This document shows positions 1-10,570 of a DNA stretch of 64,000 nucleotides, one piece after another. The stretch comes from Daphnia carinata (Eukaryota; Arthropoda; Branchiopoda; Diplostraca; Daphniidae): assembly GCF_022539665.2 (NCBI RefSeq), contig NC_081338.1, positions 7,242,446 through 7,306,445 of the forward strand, given 5' to 3'. The translations under genes were made by a program, and so were the position numbers. Positions within the stretch are counted from its first letter, which is position 1. Each line of letters starts with the position of its first letter. Under the pieces are notes generated by a model that was given only the letters and a program-made list of their open reading frames with translations, did no database searches and was not told the DNA's origin.

Positions 1-50
1 ATTCCACCTGTTTGTTTATTTTTCCTGCTGACATACTTTTTTATTATTAG

Positions 51-3000
51 AACTCAACCACATTCTTTGATGATGGTGTGAGAAAAATTGATTTTGTGCT
101 AGTTTGGGATGAATTAATTCCATCAAATGTATCTGAGTTATCGGATTCTAAGCGAGAAGTTTTTGAAAGTAATCTGGAGAAGGAAGGTCTTCAAATGGAA
201 TATGTGGATACACCAGGAGTCTCACTGCATTTCATTAAATTACATGCTCCAGATGAAGTATTGAGACGCTATGCTGAAATTTTGAAGCTGAGAATGCCCA
301 TGAAAAAGGTATTATTGAAGTCCATGTAAAATTCGTTAGAAGTTTAAAAGTTATGGTCTTTTGTTTTTAATTAGATTGAGCAAGATGTTATTAACTGTGT
401 TGGCTCAACCTCAATGGAATTCCTGCTAAAAGTATAAAATTTTAATATAATCTTTCTATAAGTAATAACTTGATTGTGGATTATTTAAAGATCCCTGGAA
501 TGCTGCAGTTCCATAACGCAACAAACGAAATCGTGCACGAAGTGAAATCTCGATTCGATAGCATCTTAGATTATTTTCGACCAGACCCGCATCTGTTTCC
601 TGTAAAAGCACAACGATTTTCGGCCGTTTATAGCCGTGATAAAGAATACCTGTAATAATGTTGCTAAAAAAAGTTTGTATTTTCCCGTGATAAAATTTTT
701 CAATTTGTCGTCAACAGATTCAACGTAGACGATGAAGATTTTTTTACCTCGTCCATCCGTTCACGAATTGTAGATTTCATTCTCAAACGCAAGCGCTTCA
801 AGGAAGACACGGATGATGAATTCGCGTTTGGCATCGAACGTTTGCTCACAGAAGGGGTCTATTCGGCTGCCTATCCACTGCATGATGTAAGCCAAAGTAA
901 CAAACCATGTTAGAATATGTTCATCTGTTTTTCTATTGCGCAGGGTAGTGATCACGTAGATGGTAATTTGCGTAGTTTGCTAAGAACCGAATGGACGGCC
1001 TTAAACAAACTACATCGCTACCAACCATTAGACTATGTCAAGGATTATTTTGGCGTCAAGATTGCGCTTTATTTCGCATGGCTTGGTTTTTACACGCACA
1101 CTCTTCTCTTTGCTTCCGTTGTCGGTCTCTTGTGCTTCCTTTTCAGCTTCCTATCATTGTCCAGTAACATCCCCAGTAACGACATCTGCTCGGGGCGTTT
1201 CAATGTAGTCATGTGTCCAATTTGCGACTACTCGGGCGACAATTCCTGTGATTATTGGTATATCTTTGAAACGTGTTTACATTCAAGAGCAGCCTATCTG
1301 TTTGACAACGCTACAACCGTCTTCTTTGCAGTCTTCATGTCCTTTTGGGCGGTTTTGTTTTTGGAAATGTGGAAACGCTACTCGGCCGAAATTACTCATC
1401 GCTGGGACTTGACTGGTTTCGATCACCAGGAAGAACATCCACGTCCGCAATATCTTGCCCGTCTGGCTCACGTTAAATCAAAGCGAGTCAATGTCGTGAC
1501 GCAAACGCTGGAGCCGCGAGTGCCGTTCTGGCGAATCAAATTTCCAGCTGCTCTTTTGTCCATCTCGCTGATCCTACTTCTTGTTTCTATGGCCATGGCT
1601 ACTGTTATGGGAGTCATTCTTTATCGTATGTCGCTCCTGGCGTCACTTTCGATTCACAACGATCAGAACATTACCGCAAACGCCATGCTGATCACCACGG
1701 CCACAGCCGCCTTCATCAATCTGTGCTGCATTCTACTCTTCAATAGATTCTACGAAAGTATGGCACTCATTCGTTTTTCATATAGCATATGTGTTTATTC
1801 CAATTTTGCTTTCAATGTTGATAGAAATCGCGCTGTGGTTGACGGAGCAAGAACTACCACGAACACAGAGCGAATTCGAAGACAGCCTCACGCTGAAGAT
1901 GTATCTATTACAATTTGTGAACCACTACGCCTCTATCTTCTACATAGCCTTTTTCAAGGGAAAATTCGTGGGCTATCCCGGAGATTACAATCGATTCTTT
2001 GGATATCGTCAAGAAGAGGTTGGTGGTCGCTCCCTGAATAGAATAGTGATTCGGTGTGCACAGAGCTTAGAAATTTTTTTTAAAAACATAGTGCGGCACT
2101 GGCGGATGTCTTGTGGAATTGTGTATTCAACTCGCTATTATTATGGTCGGAAAGCAGGCCATGAACACCTGCATGGAAATGGTCCTACCGTAAGCTTAAA
2201 CATAGTAGCAATAACCTATTAATGATTTCAGTCATACAAGCTTATTATTTTAGAATGGTATTTAAATGGTTCAACTCGATACGTGTCCGAACTGGAATGG
2301 GCAAACAGCCGAAGGAAAGCCAAGCTTACAAGGCTCAGTGGGCCAAAGACTATCAATTAGTTGCTTGGGGAAGTGAAGCTCTCTTTGCTGAGTATCTCGA
2401 AATGGGTGAAAAAGCTGCCACATTTAGGTTTTCTTGCCTCGCACTTCAAAAACTAATATCTGTTGTTTTCCCATTGTTTAGTTTTGCAGTACGGTTTTGT
2501 TACCATCTTCGTAGCGGCCTTCCCCCTTGCTCCGCTGTTTGCGCTACTTAACAACGTCCTAGAAATGCGACTGGATGCTCGTAAAATTTTGACACTGCAT
2601 AGAAGACCAGTGGCTCAACGAGTTAAAGATATTGGAGTTTGGTACACCATTCTCGACTGTCTAGGCAAACTTTCTGTGGCGACAAACGTAATTTAATATC
2701 TTCTATGAATTAATTAAGTGATACTATGTTCTAATATGATTTGGTTTTATATTTGAAGGGATTGATTATTGCCTTCACGTCGGATTTTATTCCCCGGCTG
2801 ATTTACACGTTGAAATATAGCCCAGACCATTCTCTTAGTGGCTACGTCAACTATACTTTGGCGTATTTCAGTACGGCAGATTTCAGTCATGCACAACAAG
2901 TGTCGAATGTGAGTGCCGCGGTGGATATTTGCAGGTATTATACAAGCTCACTGTTCGTCGACTGCCATATGTGTTCTAATTACTTTTCTTTCTGTATGTG

Positions 3001-3560
3001 AAAGATACCGCGATTTGAGGGAACCTCCTTGGCTGCCAAGTAATCCACAGGAACCCAATCCTAACAAATATGCGCTTAGTGCCGATTTTTGGTATATTTT
3101 GGCAGCCCGTTTGACGTTTGTCCTCGTGTTCCAGAATGTTGTGGCTTTGGTGACAATGGTAATACGCTGGATTATACCAGATGTTCCACGAAAACTCTCT
3201 GAGCGCATAAGACAGGAAGCTTATTTTACAAACGAGATCATTATCAAACAAGAAATGATCCGAGCTCGAGGATCAGTACGAGGTGCGCAGGCTGTCAGGG
3301 TAAGCAAATCATTCAAATGAATTCGGCAATATTCTGCCATTATGTTGTTGCATTTTGTTTACTTCTATTTTTTCTTTTCTTTTTCCTTTATTTCTGTTGT
3401 AACATTTCAGGGTGACTCAACTGCACGACTACTTCGTCCTCGTTCTTATGTTGAACCCCAAAATATGTCTCCATCCCCGTATGACGATGCAGTGCTATTC
3501 AAACGGTCAAAATCTTCCTGCCCTCGAATATCAACAAGCAAAAGTATTGACGCTGTTTAG
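51..3560 (+). CDS. Anoctamin (TMEM16) family protein, 3' portion of gene
   Basis: Calcium-regulated anion channel or phospholipid scramblase of the plasma or intracellular membrane. Exons: 51-308, 375-431, 491-651, 718-886, 944-1757, 1825-2018, 2092-2189, 2254-2405, 2482-2687, 2759-2934, 3005-3299, 3411-3560; all junctions are GT-AG and in phase (909 codons seen plus stop). The window opens in an intron, so the N-terminus is missing. The first exon carries the dimerisation-domain signature [15 protein letters not shown]. Exon 944-1757 holds the first transmembrane helices and the cysteine-rich extracellular loop. The six calcium-site acidic/Asn residues known from ANO1 are all present: N and E in NTCME (helix 6), both E in EYLE (helix 7), E and D in EMRLD (helix 8). 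The C-terminus is short, basic and serine-rich. Exon 375-431 is the least certain and may be a cassette exon. The family is certain; the subfamily cannot be assigned by eye. Confidence 0.95.
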
Positions 3561-4187
3561 CAAAATCATGGCTAGTCTTAAGGTAATAGAGCCCTTGGAT
3601 TGAATGTTTCTAATCTTCCCTATCGTTCCTTTCATCTGTGGAACTCTAAAGAAATATTTAAGAGCTTTCCCAAAGTATTACTTTTTACATCTCTTTTATA
3701 TGTTAATATTGATATTTGCTGAATCTCCTTTTACTCATTGTTACCTTTATGCTAAAATTTATAACTGGTTGCTATAGTTCTAATTGCCCTTTGAAGATGA
3801 CTGCCTTTGCTCTCTTTTCAATGTGATTTTAAACCCAAAATTATTCAACTTCTTTTCTTTGAGTCTTTGAATATCATTATTTTTGCTCTCTTTTTATCGA
3901 TGTAATTCTTAAACCCAGAAATGATCCAGTCTACCTTTTCAACCGGTGTATAGGAACCAGGTAGAAAAAAGTACGAGAAATAGAAAAAAAAAATATGAAA
4001 AATTGTAGTTCTTCATATTTACATTTCTGTTCGCGTAGCGGAACAACAGTATTTGTTTATGGCAATCCGTTTACCCCAAAAAAAAAAAAAATTTTGGCCT
4101 TTTTTTTCTTTTTTACAGATATGGCCATCTAGCGGCCAGATTCCTATTTAATTTTCTCATTCATTCCTTCAGACATGGATTATATAT
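3561..4187. other. Intergenic, no gene seen
   Basis: AT-rich spacer downstream of the anoctamin stop. No open frame resembling a protein family was found. It contains one copy of a short repeat (about 4062-4140) next to the TIR element that follows. Confidence 0.6.
4062..4140 (-). repeat. Short MITE-like repeat, mini-family 1
   Basis: It begins GGCAATCCGTTTACCCC, runs through an A-tract, then GGCC, a T-tract and GGCCATCTAGCGGCC. The same order of motifs is present, inverted, at 58187-58290, where both ends are visible. Related termini occur near 9695-9715, 11278-11297 and 54266-54285. Boundaries here are approximate because the right end is not clear. Confidence 0.45.
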
Positions 4188-5032
4188 GGGTCAGTGTAAA
4201 ATGCGGACGCGGACTGCGGACAGTATAAACTGCGGACTTTTACCTGCGGACTGTCAAAAAAATTTTGACAGTAGTCCGCAGTTTATCCATACCACAACGG
4301 TCCGCAGTCCGCGTATTATACGGGAATACAGCATAGCACATAAGCATTGAGGCGGACAAACCAGCACTCTGCTGCTTGATACGTCAAATCAGATAGACCT
4401 GTGAAGAGATCAAATTAGTTATCAAGGTAACTGGCAAAATTAAAATTGATGAAAAATTTATTAAAGTATTGCATTCCACAATAAAGACATCACATTTATG
4501 GGCGTGTTTTGATTGTGCAACATGTTTTTAGGGTGAAATTATCAAGAAGTGATGAAGTACTATTTAAATATAAAGATGGAGGTAAAAATTTTTAAAATTA
4601 GAAGATGACGTATGTTAAAGAAAAATATTTTTACTTTGCGATGAACCAACCATATTTGTGTCAAATGTGTTTATCGGTTAATAAATTACCCTGGGATAGA
4701 AACTGCTCTTTATTTCGTATTTCCAATAAACAGTATGTTGCCTTAAGTATAATTAAGTTTGTTATTTTAGTATTTGATAATTTAAATACCGATATCAAGG
4801 GTATTTTAAACTTGTAATGGGGTCCGGGTAGGCAATGGGTATTGTAAGTCCGCAAAATATCAGTCCGCTGTTTATCCTACTTGTTCCGCAATTTCAGACG
4901 GTACACGTACGATACGGTCCGCATTTTACCCCGAGGTCCGCGAATATTTTTTCAAACTTTTTTTGACCGTCCGCAGGTAAAAGTCCGCAGTTTATACTGT
5001 CCGCAGTCCGCGTCCGCATTTTACACTGACCC
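4188..5032. mobile_element. Non-autonomous DNA transposon with about 63-bp perfect terminal inverted repeats (Mutator-like candidate)
   Basis: The left end starts GGGTCAGTGTAAAATGCGGA and the right end is its exact reverse complement over about 63 bp (4188-4250 and 4970-5032). Flanks are GATTATATAT on the left and GATTGTATAT on the right, a 10-bp target-site duplication with one mismatch. Long TIRs, a GGG terminus and a 9-11 bp duplication are features of Mutator-like elements; the superfamily call is an inference. The interior has many TGCGGA/TCCGCA motifs in both orientations, especially near the ends, and no transposase. The only open frame (4605-4817, 70 codons) resembles nothing recognised. 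At 845 bp it is a MITE or deletion derivative that would need a transposase from elsewhere. Confidence 0.85.
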
Positions 5033-6669
5033 GATTGTATATGGTTACTTGAACACTGGATTTGCAAATGCAGTACAGCTGACTTATGTTTCACATGGTT
5101 AGTTGGAGATTTCCCAGGCAAAATTTCTAGTAACTCAGCATTTGGTACCATCTTTACTATATTTTTATACAGTATCCTGCATGTCTCATTAATTAAGATT
5201 TAAATCCTTTTATACATTGTCACATCAGTGAGCAAGGTTCAGTTTAGGGATTGAGAGCCCTCAGCGACTATAACACCTAGCCCATATTCAAATTGTAGCA
5301 CTTGATTGCTGCCACTGATTCTTCAAAATGCCTATCTTGTATGGAATGCTTGACAGCCAAATGGTACTCCGATGTCACATAAATATCAGTTGTTTACTTT
5401 ATTAACATTTATTTAAAATTTTTGAAGGAATGATTTAAACAAATGCCAAAGGTGAGACATGCTGGAAAAGCTTGATATCAATGTGTAGACGTAGTTTTGG
5501 AATTCAGAGGTGCAGCCAGCTGTTGGGTAAAATTTCATTTAAATTTTGTTTCAATTCAATATGTTTTAGTTACTATTTGTGTGATTACGCAAAGGGTTGT
5601 GCCATCTAGGCAATGTGGATATTCTGCCATGTACATGATAAACCGAGGATTCTTCCTCAACATGCAAGATGTTACTCCCTGGTAATGCTTGTCTGCTGAG
5701 TTTGTTTAGTTTTCTAATTTTAATCGTCAGTGTTGTATTAGTAAACTACTCTTGGCAGAAAAGCTGACACATTGGGAAAACGGTTATGGCAAGTGTGATG
5801 AATAAATCACCATAGGTCAGTTGTCTTGCCTTCACAATTGCAACGAAGATGAATCATGGACTCAAAAACATTAAAAGGTGGTACTATTTTAAATTTTTAA
5901 ATTGTTTTAATTGGTGTATCGCTAAGTGCTGAAACATGTGTAGTACATGCTGGAATTCATGTCATCCTGGAGAGGACTAAAAAAACGAGCTTTATCCACG
6001 AAGCAGCTCATTAATCATGTCCCAAACGATTGTCTGCGTCAGCCAGCAATCTTTCAATGGCTAACAAGCATTTAATAGTTTTGAAAATCGCGGTTTGCAC
6101 TCCCTAAGGCGACATTCCTTAATCGTCACCTGTCAATAGATTTGAGTGCAACCATTTCTATTCTGAACTGTCGCCTACGCAATTCTTTTTCCATAAAATC
6201 AGGTGATATGATGTTATAATGGAAATTGTTGTCAAGATTGCCGAGACCAGGTACATTGTTTACCTTAACGTTTATTGATCAAAACAACCAACTTTGTAAC
6301 CTATCTGTTTTTTATGGTGCATGAACGTCCAACCGGAAAGCCCATGGAAGATCTGTGTCCAACACGAAGGGTTCTTCCAAACTTTCGTATTCAAGTTTTG
6401 GCTATGGTGATCATTTGCAACTGCATAGCCTTTTAGAAGCTCCTGCCAGGAATCTACAGGAATATGGCAGATGATGAATTTATGTACCATGTAAGCGATA
6501 TCAATAAGAACGTCTTATGCTTATCTATGTTTTATTTTCTTAATTTAGATTACTAGCAATAGTGAACCTGCGAAGGTTTCTGGTTGGGATGTGATGACGA
6601 AAAGTTATAATAATTTGAAGTACGGAATTGAATTTCCCTCCATCAGTCGCCTGTGTATTCCCGCGTATT
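5033..6669. other. Intergenic, no gene seen
   Basis: About 1.6 kb of AT-rich sequence between two repeat blocks. Open frames are short on both strands and none matches a family I recognise. A stretch near 6310-6480 is open on both strands but has no splice context that builds a longer product. Confidence 0.5.
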
Positions 6670-7452
6670 ACGGTATTAATTATTTAAAAATTGAAGTGCA
6701 TATCTGGGCTCCCTTCCTTTCCGTAGCCCCGTTTCCCCTTGACTCGTAATAAGCCCGTAGGGGGTCATGCCTCTACTGTACGGTATATATAAAAATAACA
6801 TATACCGAGGTTTGGAGGGCTCTGGCCGGAAAGGGGACGTGGGGGTCCGCTTAGTCCGATGATGTGTTCACGGAGGGCGAAGTGGCTACCCGCAAATCCG
6901 AACTAAAGGTTAATCGCTCCAGTAAAAATGTTCCAAATCTTCGGCTCTTCTTCCGGCTTCTCTTAGCCAATCACCGGGTAATCTCCCCGGTGGGTCAACA
7001 AGGCAGTGTCTCCCCCTGCCTGGGTTGACGGCAACTTTTGAAAGGGCTATTGTGCCTTTTTAAAGTTGCAAAAATAATTCTGATGTGCAGAGAATTGTCA
7101 ATAAATTTTTTTTTTATCAAATATTTTTTCCAAAATTGGTTTCTTTCATTGTTTTCGCTGTGTTCACACATCTCAATTTTTTTTTTATATTTAGCTTGCT
7201 CAATTCATCTTTTTTTTTTTTTTTGCCACCACGTGAGGTGTGCATTATTCCCATAGGTTTATCTGTAAATATTGAATTATTATTTATTACACTCTTTGAA
7301 TTCTTCAACTTAGATTCAAGGAACAACGTGTAATACCTGAATATATTCTGAAGTAATTTTATATTTGTATTTTAATTTTACTCGTGGTGGAACCGATCCT
7401 CAGACATTCAGCGTGCAACGCCGATGCTCTAACATTGAGCCACGAGATATAC
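6670..7452 (-). repeat. tRNA-headed hairpin-rich repeat, copy 1 (inverted, shorter at its 3' side)
   Basis: On the minus strand this runs from a tRNA-like head (7452-7383) through an AT-rich linker into a GC-rich body that matches 7920-8433 almost base for base in opposite orientation. Shared parts include the CACCGGG/CCCGGTG and GTAGGGG/CCCCTAC hairpins. Similarity to the other copies stops near 6670, so this copy lacks the roughly 1.3 kb that follows the body in copies 2 and 3. Together with copy 2 it forms an inverted pair whose tRNA-like heads face each other. Confidence 0.75.
7383..7452 (-). repeat. tRNA-like head of repeat copy 1
   Basis: The reverse strand reads CGTGGCTCAATGTTAGAGC (A-box-like) and then GGATCGGTTCCAC (B-box-like) at tRNA spacing. 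Stems are imperfect and it is unlikely to be a working tRNA. It could serve as an internal Pol III promoter, as in SINE heads. Confidence 0.5.
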
Positions 7453-7544
7453 ATAAATTTTTATTATCGCATATCATATGTTATCGTCTAGGATGTTTAT
7501 GCAGTCTTTCACAACTATATGTTTGTCTGTATTGCTTTCACAAG

Positions 7545-7612
7545 GTCCATAGCTCTGTGGTAGAGCCTTTAGCTGTGATATATGTTACCTAGGGTTCAAA
7601 CCTCAGTAGATG
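7545..7612 (+). repeat. Isolated tRNA-like sequence between the two inverted copies
   Basis: The order is TAGCTCTGTGGTAGAGC (A-box-like) followed by GGGTTCAAACC (B-box-like) about 30 bases later. The acceptor stem does not pair well. It lies in the centre of the inverted pair and has no repeat body directly attached. Confidence 0.45.
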
Positions 7613-7732
7613 TATAAAAATGAAGCAGAATAAATGTAGAAGAGAATATTACAGTATTGCATTTAAGTTTTATTCTAAGTGTAAATGCAAGTCCGCAAGT
7701 GACTAGAAAAAAGCCAACTTGACATAACATGA

Positions 7733-7800
7733 TTCATGGCTCATTGGTAGAGCATCGGCGCGGTATGCCGAATAACCAGGGTTCGATCCTTGGATAATAA
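7733..7800 (+). repeat. tRNA-like head of repeat copy 2
   Basis: It reads TGGCTCATTGGTAGAGC, a central stem, then GGGTTCGATCC. Both Pol III internal promoter boxes are close to consensus. The acceptor stem is degraded, so it is a tRNA-derived sequence and not a confident tRNA gene. Confidence 0.5.
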
Positions 7801-9705
7801 ATGAATGCTTACAGATAAACGATAAACAAATGGAAACAATGCTTACCAAATGTGGCTTAAACAATAAAGCTGAACTGAGCAAGCTAAACAAAAAAAAATT
7901 GCTAAATGTAATGTGTGAACACAGCGAACACAGCCAATGAAAGAAACCAATTTTGGAAAAAATATTTGATAAAAAAAATTTTATTGACAATTCTCTGCAC
8001 ATTACAATTATTTTTGCAACTTTAAAAAGGCACAATAGCCCTTTCAAAAGTTGCCGTCAACCCAGGCAGGGGGAGACACTGCCTTGTTGACCCACCGGGG
8101 AGATTACCCGGTGATTGGCTAAGAGAAGCCGGAAGAAGAGCCGAAGATTTGGAACATTTTTACTGGAGCGATTAACCTTTAGTTCGGATTTGCGGGTAGC
8201 CACGTCGCCCTCCGTGAACACATCATCGGACTAAGCGGACCCCCACGTCCCCTTTCCGGCCAGAGCCCTCCAAACCTCGGTATATGTTATTTTTATATAT
8301 ACCGTACAGTAGGGGCATGACCCCCTACGGGCTTATTACGAGTCAAGGGGAAACGGGGCTACGGAAAGGAAGGGAGCCCAGATATGCACTTCAATTTTTT
8401 AAATATCAAATACCGTCTCGGGAATCCGAATGAAGTATAGAAATGTCATGTCATCCATCCAATCATTACAATTTATTCAGTGTCTTGCCCCAACCAAGAA
8501 TCTTTTCAGATCCAATGTTGCTAATAACCTATACTGAGAAAAGAAAAACAACACCATTAAGCATCTCAATTGTTGCTCATGTGACTTACATGACTCATAG
8601 ATTCAACTTCTGGCAGAAGCTTCGGAAAGGCCATACAAATTGCAGATGAAAATTATTGTATAAGGCTCTTGAATGATAAAATAGCACCGTAGAATGTTGC
8701 GTTGTTGATAGTTGTGTTCCCAGTATGCTGAAAATCCTTTCCTATTGGATAAATTTTTTTTTTGTAGATTAGACATGGTTGGCAAAAAGGAGGAGAAATG
8801 CTTCGTCATAAATTCAAAATTTTTCAAGAAAATTCCTTTCAGACCTAAAGAGTATGATGTTCATCGCTGCAATGCCAGCGAAGTGAAACATCTTTAGGGC
8901 CATTTAAGTACCCAGCTTCACCAACACTCTGAACGTAAAGGACAAGGAGGACAATTATTTGAGGCTTCTAGCTGTGTCAACTATAAAGGATTGCTGTTAT
9001 ACAAGATTCATTTACACAAGATGGTACTTCTCATTAGACAATGTGCATACTCTATTACTTTACCTCATACCTTAATGGTAATGCACTCTGTGTTTTTTCA
9101 ACTGTAGGCTCACTCTTCCATCCTGTAACACTTCCAGACTTGACTTGATCCCCCGCTAAAATTCTGTGAATGCAAAGTAATAGCATTAAAAATACTTTTT
9201 CAATAGACAAAAAACCGAAAAGTACCTAATCCATCTTTGATGTTGAACCCATGCCATTTCTGGGTTTCCGTACCACACCCAATTTTGGCAGTCTTTATGG
9301 TAATTTTAATCAAAGCCACATGTACCACTATGAAAGGGATGTTGAAAAGCAAATAAAAACCTGTTGAGATGGATATCAGGAGAATCAGAATAGATCTCAA
9401 TCAACTTCAGTTATTCTTTTCCCTATAGTACTTAGTGACATAGCATAATAGATATACTTGCCTCAATTCAGAACCATAGACCAACAGAAAAGAACACAGA
9501 AATGTAGCTGTGAAAGCAGATCACTTTAAAACACAGGATCAGGTATAGATCACCTAAGAGTTGACCTAAAATGCAAAGGTAAAAATATTGGGCACGATTG
9601 CAGTTTACCAAACATACTAGCAAAATAAAATAATTATCGAAGAAAAACATGTGCACACTTGGGTTGCCGAATGGGTAAGTTTGATGCAATCTACGGCAAT
9701 CCTAT
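7733..9705 (+). repeat. tRNA-headed hairpin-rich repeat, copy 2, with long 3' segment
   Basis: The body (about 7920-8433) is GC-rich and carries five consecutive inverted repeats: 8016-8030/8039-8054, 8056-8069/8079-8091, 8093-8099/8107-8113, 8278-8285/8297-8304 and 8309-8315/8322-8328. A further 1.27 kb follows. The block from about 7930 to 9705 recurs at 56405-58186 with only scattered substitutions and small indels. Open frames exist (8443-8649; 9200-9400 and 9468-9689 on the minus strand), but they look like passengers. No reverse transcriptase or transposase is visible. The element class is unknown; a long SINE-like element or a segmental duplication are the options. Confidence 0.75.
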
Positions 9706-9959
9706 TTACCCCCCAACGGGGCACTTCCTAGCAGACGTATTTTTTATTTTTTTTGCAGACGAATTCTTTGTTATTTCTTGCTTATAGTGAACAGACTTAC
9801 TACAAGGAGTGTCCCGATTCAAAAAATGAGGATGGAGCAAGTGTCCTACGTCAGGTAAATTATTTTTCATTGAATAGAATTTTTTTTTTAATTTGGTAAG
9901 TTGCAGCAGCGATTCTGGAACGATCTTGGCTCAAGATGATGGTTCACTGGATATTTGGA

Positions 9960-10570
9960 AGACGTGGGGATGTAATACTCTTGTCAGTGACAATAGTACA
10001 ATCAGATTACTAATTATCATCTTCCTTATTTCATGTGATCATTTTCATTTATTTCACAGCCTCCATATTCAAGGGCAGCAATATTGTTGTGCTTGCTGTC
10101 AAGCCAAACTAATTCCCTGACTTTGTTAGGGATTTGAACAAATGTAATGGACCAGAAAATCAGTTAGTGTTGTCTGTAATGAGCGGGATCACTATTGAAG
10201 AACTTGAAAAGGTAATAGACTGCTGGAAAATTAAAACCTTGATCTTATATTTTTTGTGCATGCAGGGGCTTTTTTCATGAGTGGCTAATCTTAAGGCCAT
10301 AATTCATGTGATGCCCAATACTCCTGCATTGGTGGGTGCTGGTTGTGCAGCTATTTCATGCCATCTATATCATTCAATATTTGACTACTAAATTCTTTTT
10401 AATTTTAGTGTACTGCCTCAAGGAGCATGCACCTTCCAAGCATGCTGATGCAACCATCAAAATCTTAGAAAGTGTGTGAATTTGTTGTCAGGTGCCCGAG
10501 TGCCACATGAACAAAGCGTTCACAAATAAGAGGATCCATGATCTGACCACAGCTGTTGCTTCCACCTAGT
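9960..10570 (+). pseudogene. Decayed copy of pyrroline-5-carboxylate reductase (proline biosynthesis), introns retained
   Basis: Fragments in order read TWGCNTLVSDNST, then NIVVLAVKPN followed by an in-frame TAA (10118-10120), then LVLSVMSGITIEELEK, then IIHVMPNTPALVGAGCAA, then KEHAPSKHADATIKILESV followed by TGA (10477-10479), then a remnant ending in DLTTAVAST. VMPNTPALVG is the family's substrate-binding-region signature and the fragment order fits the enzyme. GT...AG introns lie between the pieces, so this is a duplicated-gene fragment and not a processed retrocopy. The N-terminal nucleotide-binding start and the C-terminal dimer domain are absent. The functional parent is not in this window. 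Confidence 0.85.

Noticed and set aside
4605-4817. 70-codon open frame inside the TIR element as a possible transposase fragment.
   Set aside because: No resemblance to any transposase motif; too short and too AT-rich.
8443-8649. 68-codon open frame identical in two places (8443-8649 and 56909-57115), which could look like a conserved small gene.
   Set aside because: The surrounding DNA is near-identical as well, so identity reflects recent duplication and not coding constraint. No splice partners and no family resemblance.
9200-9689. Minus-strand hydrophobic open frames repeated at 57598-58177, suggestive of a membrane protein.
   Set aside because: Between the two copies many of the differences change amino acids, with no excess of silent changes. 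This fits neutral drift of AT-rich sequence that happens to encode hydrophobic residues.
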